64,000 bases of DNA from Roseiarcus sp963709655 (GTDB taxonomy: Bacteria; Pseudomonadota; Alphaproteobacteria; Rhizobiales; Beijerinckiaceae): assembly GCA_963709655.1 (NCBI GenBank), contig CAVPXF010000023.1, positions 62,001 through 126,000 on the forward strand, written 5' to 3'. The notes beneath the pieces are model-generated. The model saw only the letters and a program-made list of their open reading frames with translations, was not told the origin of the DNA and made no database searches. Position 1 is the first letter of the stretch. Each line of letters begins with the position of its first letter. A program made the position numbers and the translations under genes. This document shows positions 55,151 through 64,000 of this stretch, piece after piece.

Positions 55151-57686
55151 GTGTCAGGACGATTCACGACGGCAATTGCCTCGGACGACCGCGGCGCGAA
55201 GCGGCTCGAAGGCTGGGCACGACGCTATGCCCCGCTTCCCGGAATTCCAGACGAGTTCGTCGACTCTGAGGGTCAGATCCGCCCCTACTGGCGGCGCATG
55301 CTGGCTGCTTTCGCCGCCTACGATCCAAAGGAGATGCGACAACGGTTCGCCGCGGCGGACCGCCGTATTCGCAACCGCGGGCTTTCGTACCGCGTAGCCG
55401 GAGAAAAGGACGAGCGCGACTGGCCCATCGGTCGTATGCCGTTGCTGATCACCGAGGCCGACTGGAGGCAGATCGCCGAAGGCGTAACTCAGCGCGCGGA
55501 GCTTCTTGAGCGCGTGCTCGCCGATGTCTACGGAGCCGGCAGACTGAATGAGAGCGGCGCGCTGCCCGCCGCGGCGATTACAGGCTCGATGGACTATGTC
55601 GGGGCAATGCGGAACGTAAGACCACCTGGCGGCCGCTGGCTCAGACTCTTCGCCGTCGACATCGGGCGAGGCCCCGACGGAGACTGGTGGGTGTTGGGCG
55701 ACCGGACGCAGGCGCCCTCGGGCGCCGGCTATGCGCTGGAGAACCGTCTGGTGTTGTCACAAGCGTTTTCGGACCTCTACTCCCAATTGAACGTTCGGCG
55801 GCTTGCACCCTTCTTTCGCGATCTCAGCGCCGGCCTCAAGTCGGCCGGTCAGCGGGCGGATCCTCGAATAGCGATTCTGAAGTCCGGGCCCTCTCAGCCT
55901 CACTTATTCCGAGCAGGCCTACCTTGCCCGATATCTCGGCTTTCTCCTGGTCGAGGGCGACGACCTAGTCATGCGCGAGGGCCGAGTTTTCGTCCGCACC
56001 ATTGCAGGGCTAAAGCGCTGCGACGTCATCTGGCGTCACATCGACGCCGATTGGTGCGATCCCCTAGAATTGAACGCGTCTTCACGGATCGGCGTGCCAG
56101 GAATGTTGGAAGCGATCCGCGAGCACGGTGTGGCGGTGGAAAACATGCCGGGAACGGGATTCCTCGAATCGCGCGCCATGCTCGCTTTCCTGCCGGCGCT
56201 CGCGCGAGGAGTTCTCGGTCACGACCTGCGCATGCCGAACACGGCGACCTGGTGGTGTGGGCAGCCCCAGGAGAGGGAAAGGGTTCTGGACGAGTTCCCC
56301 GCGATCTCGATTGCGCCAGCGTTTTCGGCAGTCTTCCGTGACGACCTGCCTGGCGTGAGAGGTCGCTCCAGCGTCATCGGCGAGGAACTGTCGGCGCGCG
56401 AGAGGGAGAAGCTTCGCGACGCGATTGCGACCCGCGGCATGGACTACGTCGGGCAGGAGGTCGTTCGTCTGTCGACAACGCCACGGTGGATCGAAGACGG
56501 CTTGGAGCCGCGCCCCTTCGTTTTACGTGTCTATTGCGCGGCAACACCGAAAGGTTGGCGCGTGATGCCCGGCGGCTTTTGCCGAATATCCGACCGGCCG
56601 GACGCGCGCGCTGTTTCGATGGGCGACGGCGTCGAGTCCGCGGACGTCTGGGTGCTCGCCGAAAGGCCGGTCGAGACCTCGACCCTATTGCCAAGCCCGG
56701 ACGGCGTGCACATCACCCGACTGCTCGGAAATCTGCCCAGCCGCGCTGCCGACAACCTCTTCTGGTTTGGGCGCTATCTCGAGCGGGCCGAGGCGACGCT
56801 GCGGGTGGTGCGATGCCTCGCGGCTCGTTCGGTGGATCCGGATGCGCCGATGCGCGTCGGCCGTCAGGCTCTCGACCGGCTGATGGGCGTCCTGGTCGGC
56901 TGGGGCGCCGTCGACGCGACGACCCTCAAAGAGGGCGCCGACGCGGCCGCCGCGCAAGGTCTACGGGATTCGAACCACCACGGCTCAGCGCTCGCCCTTG
57001 CGCGCGCCGCGCGAACGGCCGCGTCGGTCATCCGGGAACGATTGACGTACAAAACGTGGGAGCTGATTGGCCGCCTGGAGAACGCGATTGACCCTGATCC
57101 CGGACGCCGGTTGTCCGCCGGAGAAATCGTCGACATCACAGACGAGGGGCTGACCGTGATCGCCGCCTTATCGGGATTGTTCGACGAGAATTTCAATCGC
57201 GGCGCGGGCTGGGTTTTCTACGTCATGGGACGCTGCGTCGAGCGGGGCGCAAACACTTGCCGTCTGCTGCGCCAGTTCGCCGGGAGCGACGCGACAGAGC
57301 ACACCCTCGGCGTCATGCTCGATCTGATCAACTCGCAGATTACTTACAGCTCTCGTTACTTGGTCGGCGTGGCCCTCGCGCCTGTGCGGGACATGGCTTT
57401 GCTGGACCCCTTCAATCCCCGATCAGTCGTCTTTCAGATCAATCGTATCGACGAAGGCATCGCAACGCTGCCGGTGCTGCGCCGCGATGGGATCCTCGAG
57501 GAGCCGCACAGGGTCACAACCCAGCTCCACGCCGAACTGACCACGGAACGGGCCGAGACCCTTGACGATTCGAGAATTCTCGCGATCGAACAGAGGCTAT
57601 TGATGCTGGCGAACGCAATCGCTGGGCGATATTTCCTGCAGGGCGCCGCCCAGGGTCGCGCGGAAAAGGTCACGGGTCTCGCGTGA
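55151..57686 (+). pseudogene. Circularly permuted ATP-grasp/alpha-E fusion protein, frameshifted
   Basis: Starts at GTG 55151. The first frame has the circularly permuted type 2 ATP-grasp domain (ADVYGAGRLNESGALP, GGRWLRLFAVDIGRGPDGDWW, APSGAGYALENRLVLSQAFS). After about 55880 the homologous sequence goes on in another frame (SLTYSEQAYLARYLGFLLVE), with IGVPGMLEAIREHGVAVENM and an alpha-E domain (LPSRAADNLFWFGRYLERAE). An extra A in TGAAGT near 55880 explains it. Repaired length is about 845 residues. It is linked to a transglutaminase; such operons are proposed to make or cut peptide conjugates. Confidence 0.8.
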
Positions 57687-58552
57687 ACTTCGACATCACT
57701 CACGTCACACGTTACACTTACGGTTCAACCGTTGAGTTGACGACTGGCGTCCTGCGCCTGAAGCCCGTTTCTCGCGATGGCCAAGTCCTTGAGCGGTTCA
57801 GTCTCAAGACCGATCCCCCCTGCCTGCCGCCCGTTGAGCGGATCGACGCCTACGGCAATGCGGTCTTGAGCCTCAGGATCGAGAAGCCACACCGCGAGCT
57901 CACTGTCGAGGCTGCATCGCGCGTGCGCATCGATCGACCCGACGTGCTCGAACTGTCGCCGCCGTGGGAGACCGTCGCCGCCGAAGCGCTTGTCGTCCCG
58001 TCGCTCGCCTTCGACAGCCCCGCGATCGGAATCTATCCGTCCCGAGCTCTCTCGCTCTTTCGCGAGGCAACCGACTACGCGCGCACAAGCTTCGTTCCGG
58101 GACGTCCGGTCTATGAAGCGGCGATAGATCTCGGACGGCGGATCCGCGCCGACTTCGTCTACGACCCCGAGGCGACGGAAGTGTCCACCCCGGCGCATGT
58201 GGCCTTCAAGCACCGTCATGGCGTCTGCCAAGACTTTGCTCACGTTATGATCGCTGCTTTGCGCGGCCTCGGGCTGCCTGCCCTTTACGTGAGTGGCTAC
58301 ATCCGCACGATTCCGCCGCCGGGCAAAGAACGTCTAGCTGGCGCCGACGCTTCGCATGCGTGGGTGTCGTTATGGTGCGGGCGGTCGATGGGCTGGGTCG
58401 ACTTCGATCCGACAAATGCGCTCGCCATCCACAATGACCACGTCGAGGTGGCAAGGGGGCGCGACTATACCGACGCGTCGCCGATCGAAAGCATGGTCCT
58501 CTCGTCCGGCAGCCACGAGCTCAAGGTCGAGGTGGACGTCGTGCCTGTTTGA
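57683..58552 (+). CDS. Transglutaminase-like cysteine protease/peptidase
   Basis: 289 residues from a GTG overlapping the upstream stop by 4 nt. Bacterial transglutaminase N-terminal domain (FDITHVTRYTYGSTVELTTG), then the catalytic core with Cys in HRHGVCQDFAHVMIAALRGL, His in GADASHAWVSLW and Asp in GWVDFDPTNA. Cytoplasmic. The coupling with the ATP-grasp/alpha-E gene is a widespread conserved pair of undefined biochemistry. Confidence 0.9.
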   Translation: MNFDITHVTRYTYGSTVELTTGVLRLKPVSRDGQVLERFSLKTDPPCLPPVERIDAYGNAVLSLRIEKPHRELTVEAASRVRIDRPDVLELSPPWETVAAEALVVPSLAFDSPAIGIYPSRALSLFREATDYARTSFVPGRPVYEAAIDLGRRIRADFVYDPEATEVSTPAHVAFKHRHGVCQDFAHVMIAALRGLGLPALYVSGYIRTIPPPGKERLAGADASHAWVSLWCGRSMGWVDFDPTNALAIHNDHVEVARGRDYTDASPIESMVLSSGSHELKVEVDVVPV

Positions 58553-58622
58553 ACGGTCGCGCGCTGGCGGCGCGAGTGAGGACGTGCTTAAAGACCGAGT
58601 CGTCAAAGATGGATCCCACACG

Positions 58623-58862
58623 ATGGCTGAGCATTCCATCCCCCACTTCCACAATGAGCCCGGTATTCCGACGATCAGGGTTCGGGTGAAGGAGTTCATG
58701 TGCACCGGGGCGAAGCCGCCGTTCGACCATCCGCACATCTTTATCGACATGGGATCGGACAGCGAGGCGATCTGCTCTTATTGCTCGACGCGCTTCGTTT
58801 ATGACGGGACGTTGAGCGCAATCTGCGCGCCCCTGGAATGCGAGCTGCACATGGCGAGGTAA
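58623..58862 (+). CDS. CHCC-type zinc-finger protein
   Basis: 79 residues. The motif is FDHPHIFIDMGSDSEAICSYCSTRF, read as Cys (MCTGA), His (HPHIF) and CSYC; it is the zf-CHCC domain shared with mitochondrial complex I subunit NDUFS6 (shown here in part). Alphaproteobacteria carry free-standing versions. It may have a Zn-dependent role in complex I assembly. ATG 58623. Confidence 0.85.
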   Translation: MAEHSIPHFHNEPGIPTIRVRVKEFMCTGAKPPFDHPHIFIDMGSDSEAICSYCSTRFVYDGTLSAICAPLECELHMAR

Positions 58863-58866
58863 TGAG

Positions 58867-60051
58867 GTGTGCCTGCGCGCGATCATCGCCGGCGCTGGCG
58901 TTGGCGGTCTGGCGACGGCGCTCGCTCTCTCTCGGGCAGGCTTCGACGCAACGATCTACGAGCGGGCCGCGGCGCTCGAGGAATATGGCGCCGGGCTGCA
59001 ACTCACCCCGAACGCCACGCGGGTTCTGGCCGGTCTTGATGCGCTCGACGAGCTGCGCGAAGCGGCCATGACACCCGACTCGGTCTGCGCGTTGAGAGGT
59101 TCGGACGACGCGACTCTCATGCGCCTTTCGCTCAAGGACGCCGAACGGCGTTGGGGAGCGCCCTATCTCGCCGTTCACCGCGCCGACCTGCAGCAAGCGC
59201 TCGCGCAAGTGGCAAGGCGCCACGACAGGATCCGCATTAATCTCGGATCCACTGTCGCGAGAGTCACAACACGGGGCGCCGATGCCGTCGTCGAACGGAC
59301 GCAGGGCGATGCGGCGACAGAACACGTCGCCGACCTCGTGGTCGGCGCAGACGGTCTCCGTTCGCGGGTCCGCCAAATGTTCGCCCCGGAAGCGACCGAC
59401 GGTCCCGCCTTTACGGGACGCGTCGCGTTTCGCGCCACCATTCCAGCCGCGCTTCTCGATCCAGATTGGACGAAGGCCCACGTCGTGCTGCGCCTCGGAC
59501 CAAACGCCCATCTCGTGCATTACCCGCTCCGCAAAGGCTCGATCGTCAACGTGGTCGCGGTGGTTGAGGACAATTGGCGGGGCGGTGAAACGGAGCGCCC
59601 ATGGGACGGTGTCGCCGACCGCCCTGCCTTGGAACGCGCCTTCGCCGGCTGGTCAGCCTCGACGCGCAGACTACTCGCCGCTGCGAGCAACTGGCGCGCG
59701 TGGCCGCTCTACGGTCGTCCGGCGCTCGGCTCGTTCGCGCTGGGCCGTGTCGCGCTGGTCGGCGACGCCGCCCATCCGATGGTCCCTTTCCTCGCGCAGG
59801 GTGCGGCGCAGGCAATCGAGGACGCGGGCGCGCTGGGATCGGCTTTGGCCCAAACAGACGACGTCCCTCAGGCGCTTGCAGCGTATTCCCGGGCTCGAGT
59901 CCCGCGCGCCACGCGCGTTCAGACCGAAGCGTTGCGGCAGGGCCGGATCTATCACCTCAGAGGTCCGATGGCGGTTGCGCGCGATGCTGCGATGCGTCTT
60001 CTAGGCCCACGGCGCCTCAGCGCCCGCTACGACTGGCTTTACGGCGCCTGA
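58867..60051 (+). CDS. FAD-dependent monooxygenase (salicylate hydroxylase-like)
   Basis: 394 residues from GTG 58867, 4 bp after the zinc-finger gene. Class A flavoprotein monooxygenase motifs are in order: GxGxxG in IAGAGVGGLATALALSRAG, DG motif in DLVVGADGLRSRVRQ and GD motif in RVALVGDAAHPMVPFLAQGA. These enzymes hydroxylate aromatic rings using NAD(P)H; the neighbouring convergent BenE-type transporter hints at an aromatic acid. Substrate unknown. Confidence 0.9.
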   Translation: MCLRAIIAGAGVGGLATALALSRAGFDATIYERAAALEEYGAGLQLTPNATRVLAGLDALDELREAAMTPDSVCALRGSDDATLMRLSLKDAERRWGAPYLAVHRADLQQALAQVARRHDRIRINLGSTVARVTTRGADAVVERTQGDAATEHVADLVVGADGLRSRVRQMFAPEATDGPAFTGRVAFRATIPAALLDPDWTKAHVVLRLGPNAHLVHYPLRKGSIVNVVAVVEDNWRGGETERPWDGVADRPALERAFAGWSASTRRLLAAASNWRAWPLYGRPALGSFALGRVALVGDAAHPMVPFLAQGAAQAIEDAGALGSALAQTDDVPQALAAYSRARVPRATRVQTEALRQGRIYHLRGPMAVARDAAMRLLGPRRLSARYDWLYGA

Positions 60052-61217
60052 CGGTTGGGCGACGCGCCGGCCCGGGTGAGCGCCATCACCGCGCCGCCCG
60101 CCACGAGCCCCCAGAAGGCGCCGCCGATCCCGTAGATCGTCACGCCCGAAGCGGTGACGAGAAACGCCACCAGGGCGGCCTCGCGCCCCTTGCTGTCGGC
60201 GAGCGCATTGTGGAGCGCCGAACCGAACGGATTGAGCAAGGCGAGGCCGGCGACGGCTTCGACGAGGATCGGCGCGCCGGACGCAAAGGCGGTAACCGCG
60301 CCGGCGAAGAGCCCGAATACGATCGAGGCCGCTCCCGCTGTCGCGGCGGCGATCCAACGTTTGCCGGGGTCCGGCGAAGCGTCGGGGGACGCGCACAAAG
60401 CCGCAACGATAGAGCTCAGGTTGACCGCATGGCCGCCGAACGGCGCGGAGGCCAAGCTAAACGCGCCGGTCGTCCAGACCAGCCGTCCCGGATCAGGGCG
60501 GAAGCCGTAAGCCCCAAGGACGGCCAGGCCCGGAAGATTCTGCGACGCCATCGTGACGATGAACAGCGGCAGGGCGATCCCCATGATCGCCTGGAGCGTA
60601 AAGGTCGGCGCGACGAATTCCGGGCGCGGCGTGATCGTCTGCAGATCGAAGCCCGCGGCCCGACCGCTCGCGGCGATCACCAGCCCAGCGACGAGCGCCG
60701 CGCCCGGCGTCGCGTAGATGCGCTTCCATCGCGAGACGACCAGCCAGGAGAGCACGATCAGCGTCGCCCCGATCGGCGCCCCGATCAGCGCGGCGATCGG
60801 TTTCAGGCAAAGGCCGAACAAGACCCCGGCCAGCATGGCGTTGGCGAGCGGATCAGGAATGGCTGCGATGAGACGCCCGAACGGCCGGATAAGCCCCGCC
60901 GCGATCAGAAGAATCCCGACCACGACGAAGGCGCCGACAGCAGCGGGGAAGCCTCCCGGCGTCGGCCCCGTCGCCGCCAGGAGCGCGGCGCCGGGCGTCG
61001 ACCAGGCGACAAAGACCGGCATGCGCAAGCCGATGCTGAGCACAATCCCTGCGATCCCCATCGCAACCGACAGCGCCATCAGCCCGGACGCGGCCTGAGC
61101 GTCCGTCGCGCCCACCGCGGCGAGCCCCTTGAGAACTACCGCGAAAGACGAGGCGAACCCGACAAAGGCGGCGACGAGGCCTGCCGTGATCGGCTGCGCA
61201 GCGGTTCGTGAAGGCAT
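60039..61217 (-). CDS. benE: BenE-family benzoate/H+ symporter
   Basis: 392 residues with about 11-12 hydrophobic helices. Family features are FVGFASSFAVVLKGLAAVGA at the N-terminus and VAWSTPGAALLAATGP. Also seen are FGGHAVNLSSIVAALCASPD and GSALHNALADSKGREAALVAFLVTASGV near the end (each quoted in part). It imports benzoate-like anions across the inner membrane with protons. The 3' end overlaps the convergent monooxygenase gene by 13 bp. Confidence 0.9.
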   Translation of the reverse strand: MPSRTAAQPITAGLVAAFVGFASSFAVVLKGLAAVGATDAQAASGLMALSVAMGIAGIVLSIGLRMPVFVAWSTPGAALLAATGPTPGGFPAAVGAFVVVGILLIAAGLIRPFGRLIAAIPDPLANAMLAGVLFGLCLKPIAALIGAPIGATLIVLSWLVVSRWKRIYATPGAALVAGLVIAASGRAAGFDLQTITPRPEFVAPTFTLQAIMGIALPLFIVTMASQNLPGLAVLGAYGFRPDPGRLVWTTGAFSLASAPFGGHAVNLSSIVAALCASPDASPDPGKRWIAAATAGAASIVFGLFAGAVTAFASGAPILVEAVAGLALLNPFGSALHNALADSKGREAALVAFLVTASGVTIYGIGGAFWGLVAGGAVMALTRAGASPNRQAP

Positions 61218-61313
61218 TGGCGTCAGCCCGGTCAGGTCGAATCGGCTTATCTTACGGAAACGAGACCGGGCAGGAAACGCGGGCCGATCGGAGCGACAAC
61301 CGAGCGCCTCGCC

Positions 61314-62072
61314 TCAGCGCAGAATTTGCCGCAGGAAGAGCTTTGTGCGCTCATGCTGTGGATGATCGAAGAAGGGTTGCGGCGCATTGATCTCGACGAT
61401 TTCGCCGTTGTCCATGAACACGACCCGATCCGCGATCTGGCGCGCAAATCCCATCTCGTGGGTGACGACGATCATGGTCATGCCGTCCTCAGCGAGCGCG
61501 GTCATGGTTTCGAGCACCTCTTTGACCATCTCGGGGTCAAGCGCGGAAGTCGGTTCGTCAAACAGCATGATTTTCGGATTCATGCAGAGCGCGCGCGCAA
61601 TCGCAACTCGCTGCTGCTGGCCACCGGAAAGCTGACCCGGATATTTCTTCGCCTGCTCGGGAATCTTGACCTGGGCGAGCAGCGTCATCGCAAGGGCTTC
61701 GGCGTCCCGCTTCGGCATATGGCGAACCCAGATCGGCGCGAGCGTGCAATTCTCAACAACCGTCAGGTGCGGAAAAAGGTTGAAGCTCTGGAACACCATG
61801 CCGACCTCGCGGCGCACCTCATCGATGCGCTTGACGTCCGGCGTCAACTCCACGCCGTCGACCACGATCGACCCGCGCTGATGCTCCTCGAGCCGATTGA
61901 CGCAGCGAATGAGCGTGGACTTGCCCGATCCGGAGGGGCCACAAACGACAATGCGCTCCCCGCGCCGCACGGTTAGATTGATATTGCGCAACGCGTGAAA
62001 GGCGCCATACCACTTGTGGACGCTGATGAACTCGACAGCAGGGCCGTCGGTTTCCGCCGCGGACCGAGTCAC
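61314..62072 (-). CDS. aapP: Amino-acid ABC transporter ATP-binding protein
   Basis: 252 residues. Walker A in VCGPSGSGKSTLIRC, Q-loop in MVFQSFNLFPHLTV, signature LSGGQQQRVAIARALCM, Walker B IMLFDEPTSALDPEMV and H-loop VVTHEMGFAR. It overlaps aapM by 4 nt and closes the Q-M-P order of the general L-amino-acid transporter. The binding protein gene aapJ is expected beyond the right edge. High-affinity uptake at the inner membrane. Confidence 0.92.
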   Translation of the reverse strand: MTRSAAETDGPAVEFISVHKWYGAFHALRNINLTVRRGERIVVCGPSGSGKSTLIRCVNRLEEHQRGSIVVDGVELTPDVKRIDEVRREVGMVFQSFNLFPHLTVVENCTLAPIWVRHMPKRDAEALAMTLLAQVKIPEQAKKYPGQLSGGQQQRVAIARALCMNPKIMLFDEPTSALDPEMVKEVLETMTALAEDGMTMIVVTHEMGFARQIADRVVFMDNGEIVEINAPQPFFDHPQHERTKLFLRQILR

Positions 62073-63199
62073 GGAGCGCGTCCCTTCGCGAGCATGCGCT
62101 CAACATAGGCGCCATAGCGCGCCATCCCGTAGCAGAAGACGAAGTAGAACAACGCGGCGAAGGCGTAGCCGGTCGCCATGATGGACGGCCCGCTCCAGAC
62201 CGGATCCTTGAAGGCGTTGTTCATTGCTTCCAAAAAGTCTGTGACGCCGACGATCGACACCAGCGTCGTGTCCATGAACAGCCCGACGAAATTGTTGAGG
62301 ATCCCAGGAATGACCATCGTCAGCGCCTGCGGCAGGATCACCAGAGCCATCATCCCCGAGTAGTTCAGCCCGAGCGCCATCGCTCCTTCGTATTGGCCAC
62401 GACCGAGCAGTTGCAGGCCGCCGCGGACTTCCTCCGCCATGTAGGCGGCGGAGAACAGAGCCATGCCGATCAGCGGCCGCAGGAACCGGTCCGGCGTCCA
62501 GGCCGCGGGTACGAAGAGCGGCAATATCGTGTTCGCCATGAACAGGATGGTGATGAAAGGCACCCCGCGAACGAACTCGATGAACAGGACGCTCGCCAGC
62601 CGCACGACAGGCAATTGCGAACGCCGGCCGAGCGCAAGCAGAACGCCCAGGGGCAGCGAAAAGACGATACCAACCACCGCGGTCAGCAGAGAAACAAGGA
62701 TGCCGCCCCAGAGCAGCGTGTCGACGACCGGCAGACCGAACGTCGGCGATCCGCGTAAGAGGATGAAGGCTGCGACCGGATATGCAACGAAGAACAGAAG
62801 CGCGCCCAACGCCCGCTTCGGCGCGGAAGGCCAGAGAAGCCAAGCGATCAGCGCCGCGCCCAGCGCCTCCACGGCGTCCGCCCGCCAGCGCTGCGGGATC
62901 GGATACGAGCCGAAGCGGAGGTAGTCCAGCTTGACGCCGATGAACGCCCAGCAAGCTCCGTCCTGATGCTCGCGACAGAGCGCGCCATCCGGCGCGCTCC
63001 AGACCGCGTCCACCGTCGCCCAGCGGACGAGCGGCGGCAGCACCCACAGCGCAAGCGCAATGAAAGCCAGGGTCGTCAGGCTGGAGGTGACCGACGAGAA
63101 GAGATTCGTCCGCGCCCAGGCAAGCGCTCCGGCGCCAAAAATCGGCGGCGGATCGACGGGCTCCGACCTATTGCGTACGAAGGCGATCGCGTCCGTCAC
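62069..63199 (-). CDS. aapM: General L-amino-acid ABC transporter permease AapM
   Basis: 376 residues. A long N-terminal region with two or three helices precedes the HisMQ-type permease core with the EAA loop (FSAAYMAEEVRGGLQLLGRGQYEGAMALGL, seen in parts). The segment WAFIGVKLDYLRFGSYP is characteristic of AapM/BztC. It begins 2 bp after aapQ ends and overlaps aapP. Confidence 0.92.
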   Translation of the reverse strand: MTDAIAFVRNRSEPVDPPPIFGAGALAWARTNLFSSVTSSLTTLAFIALALWVLPPLVRWATVDAVWSAPDGALCREHQDGACWAFIGVKLDYLRFGSYPIPQRWRADAVEALGAALIAWLLWPSAPKRALGALLFFVAYPVAAFILLRGSPTFGLPVVDTLLWGGILVSLLTAVVGIVFSLPLGVLLALGRRSQLPVVRLASVLFIEFVRGVPFITILFMANTILPLFVPAAWTPDRFLRPLIGMALFSAAYMAEEVRGGLQLLGRGQYEGAMALGLNYSGMMALVILPQALTMVIPGILNNFVGLFMDTTLVSIVGVTDFLEAMNNAFKDPVWSGPSIMATGYAFAALFYFVFCYGMARYGAYVERMLAKGRAP

Positions 63200-63201
63200 G
63201 C

Positions 63202-64000
63202 TCAGCGCTCCTTCAAGGCGAAATGCGTATTGTAGGCGTTCAGCGCGACAGCCACCGCAATCGAGATCGTCAGATAGACAGCCATGGTGATCGCCATCAC
63301 CTGGACGGCCGCCTGAGTCTGGTTCAGCACCGTGCCGGCAAAAATCTGAACCAGGTCCGGATAGCCGACGAATACCGCAAGCGAAGAGTTCTTGACGAGA
63401 TTGAGATATTGCGAAGTGAGCGGCGGAACGATGAGCCGCATCGCCTGCGGAATGACGACCAGTTCGTTCGCCAGCGCCCGATGCAGGCCGAGCGCCGCCG
63501 CCGCCTCGACCTGTCCTCGCGCGACGGCCTGAACGCCCGCCCGGACAACCTCGGCGATGAAAGCGGCTGTGAAGGTGACGAGACCAAACGCCAAGGCGGC
63601 GAATTCCGGAATCACCGGAATTCCGCCCTTCAGGTTGAAGCCGGAAAGCCTGGCCACATCAAGCGCGAACGGGGGTCCAAAAACCGCAACCGCGATCGCC
63701 GGAAGTCCGATCACGAGGCCCGCCGCAACCGGGCCGACAGGTGCCTGCGCGCCGGTCAACTCCTGTCGGCGCCGCGCCCAATATCGAAACACAATCGCCG
63801 TGAATACGGCTGCGACCACCGCCGCGACAAATCCCCACGCGCCGGCGAGCGGAACCGGCGCCGGGAGGAACAACCCTCGATTGTTGAGAAAGATCCAGCC
63901 GCCGAGAGCCAGCGACTGGCGCGGTCCGGGCAGCGATCTCAGGACGGCGTTATACCAAAACAGCAATTGCAGCAGCAGAGGCGTGTTGCGCAAAATCGTG
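63202..64000 (-). CDS. aapQ: General L-amino-acid ABC transporter permease AapQ, N-terminus outside window
   Basis: The reading frame leaves the window at base 64000; about 265 C-terminal residues are visible. It opens within the conserved RNTPLLLQLLFWYNAVL segment and contains the EAA loop (FIAEVVRAGVQAVARGQVEAAAALGL, seen in parts). Full-length AapQ is about 400 residues, so the first 130 or so are missing. It forms the heterodimeric membrane channel with AapM. Confidence 0.92.
   Translation of the reverse strand, partial: TILRNTPLLLQLLFWYNAVLRSLPGPRQSLALGGWIFLNNRGLFLPAPVPLAGAWGFVAAVVAAVFTAIVFRYWARRRQELTGAQAPVGPVAAGLVIGLPAIAVAVFGPPFALDVARLSGFNLKGGIPVIPEFAALAFGLVTFTAAFIAEVVRAGVQAVARGQVEAAAALGLHRALANELVVIPQAMRLIVPPLTSQYLNLVKNSSLAVFVGYPDLVQIFAGTVLNQTQAAVQVMAITMAVYLTISIAVAVALNAYNTHFALKER

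Noticed and set aside
59601..61211. 536-codon plus-strand open frame
   Set aside because: Out-of-phase shadow of the monooxygenase and antisense shadow of benE, with extreme Arg content typical of high-GC shadow frames.

Overview
The window is a high-GC alphaproteobacterial chromosome segment, most likely from the order Hyphomicrobiales (Methylocystis/Beijerinckiaceae-like). Pointers are a PHA depolymerase, a homospermidine synthase, an ECF sigma factor paired with an NrsF-type anti-sigma factor, an AapQMP-type amino-acid ABC transporter, an alphaproteobacterial LexA box and a GTA-like tail gene set. The exact genus is inference.

Layout. 1-8.7 kb is host DNA: phaZ (cut by the window edge), an aldo/keto reductase, a DsbA-like thiol oxidoreductase, the sigma/anti-sigma pair, homospermidine synthase, apt, a VapBC pair, dapD, and a DUF559 gene sitting between 45-bp inverted repeats. 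8.8-48.9 kb is a prophage or GTA-like element. Its order is small and large terminase, portal, prohead protease, jelly-roll protein, major capsid protein, connector, HK97-gp10-like protein, DUF3168, tail tube, G/GT tail chaperones with a GGGAAAA slip site, tape measure, TIM-barrel/DUF2460, second DUF2460, DUF2163, NlpC/P60, large hub protein, tail-fibre cluster, glycosyltransferase-like gene, GH19 endolysin, and small lysis-type genes. No integrase, repressor or replication gene is visible. 48.9-64 kb is host DNA again: ybgC-like thioesterase, fmt, patatin, purD, an AGE-family epimerase, a CreA-like gene, a circularly permuted ATP-grasp/alpha-E plus transglutaminase operon, a CHCC zinc-finger protein, an FAD monooxygenase, a BenE transporter and aapPMQ.

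The most unusual content is cargo inside the structural module. (i) A Xre/RES toxin-antitoxin pair lies between terminase and portal. (ii) The portal protein has a 'KYN-HNHDEQGRF' linker and a variable C-terminal tip. It is followed by immunity-like orphans interleaved with displaced in-frame portal fragments. (iii) Between DUF3168 and the tail tube lies a 2.67-kb cassette bounded by a direct repeat of the DUF3168 3' end. It encodes a protein with a 'YNPDQPRVPAG-DGGQW' linker and a PD-(D/E)XK nuclease-like tip, three tandem NTF2-fold-type immunity paralogs and another small gene. This resembles polymorphic toxin/immunity cassette exchange carried on phage structural genes. The nuclease gene is out of frame because of a 7-bp tandem duplication whose removal restores a continuous protein.

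An IS110/IS1111-type element with a long 3' non-coding region has inserted into a palindromic intergenic repeat; an intact copy of that repeat is present 2.6 kb upstream. At least six genes carry frameshifts, five in the prophage and one in a host operon. Either the prophage is decaying or the assembly has indel errors, and the sequence alone cannot separate these.
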